Assembly (NCBI RefSeq): GCF_017377795.1
Contig: NZ_JAFRDR010000015.1
Location: 1 to 64,000 of the forward strand
Length of the DNA stretch: 64,000 nt
DNA from: Williamsia soli
Lineage (GTDB): Bacteria; Actinomycetota; Actinomycetes; Mycobacteriales; Mycobacteriaceae
Reading direction: 5' to 3'
This document shows, piece by piece, positions 60,532 to 64,000 of this stretch. The notes beneath the pieces were generated by a model. The model ran no database searches. It had not been told where the DNA came from and worked only from the letters and a program-made list of their open reading frames with translations. The first letter of the stretch is position 1. Every line of letters begins with the position of its first letter. Both the position numbers and the translations under genes were made by a program.

Positions 60532-61014
60532 ATGGAACAAAACGTGGTTCTCGACGGTGACCCGTTGGCGCTGGAACGGCAGGTCTGCTTCGCCCTCGCA
60601 GTGGCCAACCGCACCGTGCTCGGTGTGTACCGGCCCTTGCTCGAGCCGCTGGGGCTCACCCACCCGCAATACCTCGTGATGCTGGCGCTGTGGGAGCGAG
60701 CGCCGATGTCCGTGCGAGAGATCGCCGGAGCTCTCCAACTCGATTCTCCGACGCTCTCGCCGTTGCTCAAGCGACTGGAGGCTGCGGGCCTGATCACCCG
60801 CACCCGCACCGCGGCCGACGAACGGCAGCTGGCGATCGAACTCACCGAGCGGGGAAGGGCGCTACGCACACAGGCGGAGAAGATCCCGCCGGCCGTGGTT
60901 CGCACGCTGGGGGTCGAGCTGGCGGCTCTCGAGGAACTGCGCCGAGTGTTGACCGAGGTCAATGTGGCGGCCTCCGCGGCCATCGCATCCGGCTCCATCT
61001 CACTCGAGCCGTGA
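60532..61014 (+). CDS. MarR family regulator, OhrR-type peroxide sensor
   Basis: 160 residues. The N-terminal helix with Cys19 (LERQVCFALAVANRTVLGVYRPLLEPLGLTHPQYLVML) matches the OhrR consensus, in which this Cys is oxidised by organic peroxides and releases DNA. The winged helix is MSVREIAGALQLDSPTLSPLLKRLEAAGLITRTRTAADERQ. ATG 60532 is chosen; an in-frame ATG further upstream (60460) would cross the operator. No ohr peroxidase gene is in the window, so its main target may be elsewhere or may be the neighbouring membrane proteins. Confidence 0.85.
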   Translation: MEQNVVLDGDPLALERQVCFALAVANRTVLGVYRPLLEPLGLTHPQYLVMLALWERAPMSVREIAGALQLDSPTLSPLLKRLEAAGLITRTRTAADERQLAIELTERGRALRTQAEKIPPAVVRTLGVELAALEELRRVLTEVNVAASAAIASGSISLEP

Positions 61015-61063
61015 CCACTTCACCGGACGCACGGAGCGCGTCTGTACGACAGGAGACGATGTC

Positions 61064-61444
61064 ATGACCGAACGCACCAGGCCGACACCATGGCAGTGGC
61101 TCGGCTACACAGCAGGACGGAAACTGCCTGACTCGATGCAGGATTGGGTGCGCCGCGATCTGACCGGTCCCTGGCGAGTACCACGACACCTGGTGCGCGG
61201 GATGATCCCGTTCACCCCGGTGTTCGCGGCGTTCCTGCTCTTCCCGGGTCCGATCTATCTGCGGTTGGCAATGATCCTGCTCGGGTTGATCCTCGCGGTG
61301 TTCTACTGCGCGGCGTACATGCCGATGAACCGGGCGCACAGGCTCGAACTGCACGGTCTGCCCGTCGACCTGGAGAGTCCAGAACGGGCGCGCCGACATG
61401 CGACCGATCGCACCACCTACGAGCGGCTGCACGGTCGCGACTGA
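61064..61444 (+). CDS. DUF5313 membrane protein
   Basis: 126 residues. Conserved WLGYTAGRKLPDSMQDWVRRDLTGPWRVPRHLVRGMIPF leads into two transmembrane helices (~50-67 and 70-88), then YMPMNRAHRLELHGLP and a charged end. I identify it as DUF5313, a family of actinobacterial proteins of unknown function. ATG 61064 follows AGGAG. It lies 49 bp behind the OhrR-like gene on the same strand, so it may be cotranscribed. Confidence 0.78.
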   Translation: MTERTRPTPWQWLGYTAGRKLPDSMQDWVRRDLTGPWRVPRHLVRGMIPFTPVFAAFLLFPGPIYLRLAMILLGLILAVFYCAAYMPMNRAHRLELHGLPVDLESPERARRHATDRTTYERLHGRD

Positions 61445-61457
61445 TCCCGGCCCAGCC

Positions 61458-61538
61458 GTCGACCGGGCCGATACGGCCGTCGAGTGGGCCGATACGGCCG
61501 CCGACCGTGCCGATCAGGCCGCCGACCGTGCGGTTCAG
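61458..61538 (+). repeat. 21-bp imperfect tandem repeat, 3.8 copies
   Basis: Units at 61458-61478, 61479-61499, 61500-61520 and a partial at 61521-61538 share the pattern GnCGAnnGnGCCGATnnGGCC. It lies between the convergent DUF5313 and DUF305 genes and just enters the end of the latter. Confidence 0.7.
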
Positions 61539-62404
61539 TTCATCGGAAGCGGCTGCGCTCCACGTGTTTCGAGCATCTTCGTCATCGTGTCCGACTCGGA
61601 TTCCTGGACATTGACCATCTGCTGAGCGAGCCTGCGCACGTAGTCCTCGCTGATGTGGTCGGGCTCGGTCGCGAACTCCATCATCTCGAGCCCGCCCTGG
61701 TGGTGGCGCAGCATGAGTTGCAGGAAGTACTTGTCCAACTCGGCGCCTTGCAGGGTCCGGAGCTTGTTCATGTCGTCGGTGCTCGCCATCCCCGGCATGG
61801 GCACTCCCGAATCGGGCATGTCCATGGTCATGCCGGCACTGGGTTCCGTACCTGAACCGCCGTGCGCGTGGCCTCCGTTGTGACCTTCCATCCAGGCCAT
61901 CGGCTCACCGGGATTGTCCAGGGGATAGTCCCAGCGCGACAACCAGGACTGCATCTGGCCGACCTGGTTGGTCTGCGAGGTTAGGATGTCGTAGGCGAGG
62001 CTGCGCACCTGGGGATCGCTCCCGCCGTACAGCTCGATGGTTGCCATCTCGACCGCCTGCTGGTGGTGGCGGATCATGTCCTGCGAAAAGCCCACCGCGG
62101 CTGAGTCCGCGGCAGGTCGATTGTCGTCGCCACCATCGAACGTGGTGCGCAGCAACAAACCGACAACCGCGCCCACCAGCAGCAGCGCGACCGCACCCAA
62201 TACGAGCAACGCGGACAGCTGCTTTCGGTTGTGGTCGGGCACCGGTTCAGCCGGGGCGGACGCAGTCGCCGGTTCTGCCTCGTCCTTTGTCGACTCCGTT
62301 TCGGTCTCGGGTGTGGAGTTCGCGCCCGACCCACCTACGGCGTCGGGCGTGGAGTCCGAGTCCGGCGGGTTGTGCGATTCTTCGTCGGGTGTGCCCACAG
62401 GCAT
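61535..62404 (-). CDS. DUF305 domain membrane-anchored protein
   Basis: 289 residues. A disordered acidic start (1-60) precedes one transmembrane helix (~63-85). The DUF305 domain (~95-289) shows FSQDMIRHHQQAVEMA and LMLRHHQGGLEMMEFA, each with the His-His pair common to the family, plus a His/Met-rich insert (EGHNGGHAHGG, MTMDMPDSGVPMPGM) suitable for copper or similar metals. ATG 62404 overlaps the DUF3105 stop, so the two are an operon. Extracytoplasmic metal handling is likely but unproven. Confidence 0.88.
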   Translation of the reverse strand: MPVGTPDEESHNPPDSDSTPDAVGGSGANSTPETETESTKDEAEPATASAPAEPVPDHNRKQLSALLVLGAVALLLVGAVVGLLLRTTFDGGDDNRPAADSAAVGFSQDMIRHHQQAVEMATIELYGGSDPQVRSLAYDILTSQTNQVGQMQSWLSRWDYPLDNPGEPMAWMEGHNGGHAHGGSGTEPSAGMTMDMPDSGVPMPGMASTDDMNKLRTLQGAELDKYFLQLMLRHHQGGLEMMEFATEPDHISEDYVRRLAQQMVNVQESESDTMTKMLETRGAQPLPMN

Positions 62405-63279
62405 CAGCCGGCCGGAGCAGGCTCGGGGATCCCCATGCCGTTCTCGTCGGTTGCCTGGGTCGATCCCGCACCGGTCATCGGTACCGCATCGGCCGGCACC
62501 GGGCCGACGTCGGCCGGCGGGGGATTGCTCGGGTCGAAGGCGCCTGGGATTGCCGCGCATTCGGCGCCGACCTCGGGGTACGCCGCTTCCTCGGGGTTGT
62601 CCGGGTACACGCCGGTGTTCGAGTTGCGCCGCAGGGCTTCGATGAACTGGTCGACGCGCTCATCACCTGCCGAATCGAGCTTGAGCTGGTGTCCCCACGA
62701 CTGCAACGAGATCGGCTTGTCGAGTCCCGGGTACGGCGAGAGCAGTAGGTACTGCTCACCCTCGACCTTGCTCTTGAGCGTGTCGAGATCACCCGCAGCG
62801 ATGGTGTCCGGGTTGTAGGTGATCCACACCGCCCCGTGTTCGAGGGCGTGCACCGCGTTCTCCGTGCGCAACGCGTTCGGGTAGACGATGCCCGTGCAGG
62901 TGGCCCACACCGCGTCGTGCGGACCGCCGAACGGCGGCGACTTGTCGTACGCGACGCGCTGTGTCGGCTCCACGTGCTGCCCGGCGGGGTAGAAGATCTT
63001 CTCGACCCCGTCGATCTTGTCCGACGGATCGGGATTGGACGACGACGGCGTGTACTTCGCGACCTCCCGCTGATCCATGTACTTCGGCACCAGATAGACG
63101 GCCAGGCCGGCCACGATCAGCAGCACCACGGCGACCGCGCCGATGGTCGCCCACGGAATGGCCTTGCCACCCCCGCCGGCTTTCACGACCGGGATCTGGC
63201 CGGGCTTCTTCTTGGCCGGTTTGCCGGAATTCCTGGGCTTCTTGGGAACGTTGCCGCCCTGCTTCTTGGCGTCAGCCAT
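62404..63279 (-). CDS. DUF3105 domain membrane-anchored protein
   Basis: 291 residues. A Lys/Gly-rich cytoplasmic start, one transmembrane helix (~42-65), then the DUF3105 domain (~85-235) with YDKSPPFGGPHDAVWATCTGIVYPNAL, HALEHGAVWITYNPD and SPYPGLDKPISLQSWGHQLKLD. Conserved His, Cys and Met-free acidic patches suggest metal binding but the function is unknown. It is the first gene of a pair with DUF305 and divergent from argS. The tail is Pro/Ala-rich. Confidence 0.87.
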   Translation of the reverse strand: MADAKKQGGNVPKKPRNSGKPAKKKPGQIPVVKAGGGGKAIPWATIGAVAVVLLIVAGLAVYLVPKYMDQREVAKYTPSSSNPDPSDKIDGVEKIFYPAGQHVEPTQRVAYDKSPPFGGPHDAVWATCTGIVYPNALRTENAVHALEHGAVWITYNPDTIAAGDLDTLKSKVEGEQYLLLSPYPGLDKPISLQSWGHQLKLDSAGDERVDQFIEALRRNSNTGVYPDNPEEAAYPEVGAECAAIPGAFDPSNPPPADVGPVPADAVPMTGAGSTQATDENGMGIPEPAPAG

Positions 63280-63457
63280 GGATCTCTTTCGGTGCAGTTC
63301 TATGGGGTGCGCACATGACGCTGCCGAGGAGGTCCTCCGGCGATCACACAGTGTACTTGGGCCGAAATGTGAACAAACTCGGTCCGAGCACCCCGAACTA
63401 CTCCCGCCCCGGTTGCGGCGAAAGCAATGCGATTGTCATGGAGGCGGCACCGGCCAA

Positions 63458-63463
63458 TAGGAT
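63458..63463 (+). promoter_or_regulatory. -10 hexamer for leaderless argS transcript
   Basis: TAGGAT ends 8 bases before GTG 63472, which supports that start and a leaderless mRNA. Confidence 0.45.
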
Positions 63464-63471
63464 GGTGCATC

Positions 63472-64000
63472 GTGACCCCCGCCGACCTCGCGGTACTGCT
63501 GCATGCCGCCACCTCCACAGTGCTCACCGACCACGGACTCGATTCGTCCGCGCTGCCGGACGCTGTTGTGGTGGAACGACCGCGCAATCCCGAGCACGGC
63601 GATTACGCCACCAACATCGCGCTGCAGCTAGGTAAGAAGGTCGGCGTGAACCCGCGTGAGCTGGCCGGATGGCTGACCGACGAGCTGCGCACCCGCGAAG
63701 GCATCGCGTCCGCCGAGATCGCCGGACCGGGATTCGTGAACATCCGTCTCGCGGCGGACGCCCAGAACGCAGTCGTCGCCGATGTCCTGGCCGGCGCCGA
63801 CGCTTTCGGCACCGGAGTCCTCTACGACGGTCTCAAGGTGAACCTCGAGTTCGTGTCCGCCAACCCGACCGGACCCATCCACCTCGGTGGCACCAGGTGG
63901 GCTGCGGTCGGTGACGCCCTCGGGCGGGTCCTCTCCGCGCAGGGTGCTGCCGTGACCCGCGAGTACTACTTCAACGACCACGGCGCGCAGATCGACAGGT
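63472..64000 (+). CDS. argS: arginyl-tRNA synthetase, N-terminal part (3' end outside window)
   Basis: About 176 residues up to the window edge. The arginyl-tRNA synthetase N-domain ([38 protein letters not shown]) leads to the class I catalytic core with [28 protein letters not shown], where HLGG is the HIGH-equivalent, and [14 protein letters not shown]. It charges tRNA-Arg; the window also contains one tRNA-Arg(CCG) 3.4 kb upstream. GTG 63472 is the start; the reading frame stays open to base 64000. Confidence 0.95.
   Translation, partial: MTPADLAVLLHAATSTVLTDHGLDSSALPDAVVVERPRNPEHGDYATNIALQLGKKVGVNPRELAGWLTDELRTREGIASAEIAGPGFVNIRLAADAQNAVVADVLAGADAFGTGVLYDGLKVNLEFVSANPTGPIHLGGTRWAAVGDALGRVLSAQGAAVTREYYFNDHGAQIDR

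Noticed and set aside
61398-61625. Small protein with heptad-like ADRAD repeats encoded by the 21-bp repeat
   Set aside because: It overlaps the ends of two real genes in other frames, has no ribosome-binding site, and is explained by the tandem repeat.
1-64000. Prophage, transposase or integrative element
   Set aside because: No integrase, transposase, phage structural gene or flanking att-like duplication was seen; the tRNA-Arg gene is intact and not followed by an integrase.

Overview
The window is chromosomal DNA from a high-GC actinobacterium of the order Mycobacteriales, most likely Gordonia or a close relative. This rests on very high third-position GC, many GTG starts, several apparent leaderless promoters (a -10 hexamer 7-8 bases before the start codon) and an actinobacterial gene set: sigE-rseA-htrA-tatB, lpqY-sugABC, kgd (E2-E1 2-oxoglutarate enzyme), wbbL/rmlD/manB and Rv2578c-, Rv1277- and Rv1278-like genes. 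Names and neighbourhood comparisons with Mycobacterium tuberculosis come from memory, not from a search. No rRNA, prophage, insertion sequence or CRISPR array was found; there is one tRNA-Arg(CCG).

Layout. 1-7.7 kb: end of an acyl-CoA dehydrogenase gene, a NarL-type two-component system feeding into a LolD/FtsX-type ABC transporter, a radical SAM protein and a TIGR03089-family protein. 7.7-13.6 kb: cell envelope genes (LCP ligase, and rmlD-wbbL-manB for the rhamnosyl linker and GDP-mannose) plus an SGNH hydrolase. 13.7-28.2 kb: the envelope-stress and trehalose-recycling block in the mycobacterial order: O-methyltransferase, sigE, rseA, htrA, tatB, mrp, a lytic transglycosylase, a DUF1003 protein with an MgtE-N/CBS protein, a YflT-like protein, lpqY-sugA-sugB-sugC. 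28.3-34.6 kb: a ParB-like/metallophosphoesterase pair, a SUFU-domain protein, corA, marC, malic enzyme and lpqZ. 34.5-38.6 kb: a hydrolase-SDR-Baeyer-Villiger-type monooxygenase operon divergent from its likely TetR repressor, with visible operators. 38.6-48.3 kb: kgd, a large fused ABC exporter, an EcsC-like protein and a xi-class GST. 48.4-51.3 kb: padR-MFS-tetR. 51.3-60 kb: a membrane-anchored molybdoenzyme, a two-gene unknown membrane operon, an SbcD/SbcC-like pair and the tRNA. 60-64 kb: a small membrane protein, an OhrR-like MarR regulator with a perfect palindromic operator, a DUF5313 protein, a DUF3105-DUF305 pair and the start of argS.

How the genes connect. SigE, RseA and HtrA form an envelope-stress circuit, and a two-half-site motif matching the MprA box lies upstream of sigE. 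LpqY-SugABC takes back trehalose released during mycolate transfer. LCP, RmlD and WbbL all serve attachment of arabinogalactan to peptidoglycan. Malic enzyme and Kgd act around the TCA cycle. The most distinctive non-coding signals are an intergenic inverted-repeat family (three elements), a 33-bp in-frame triplication ahead of rmlD, an operator pair for the TetR/monooxygenase divergon, an 18-bp perfect palindrome before the OhrR-like gene, and a nested hairpin touching the ribosome-binding site of the ABC transporter.
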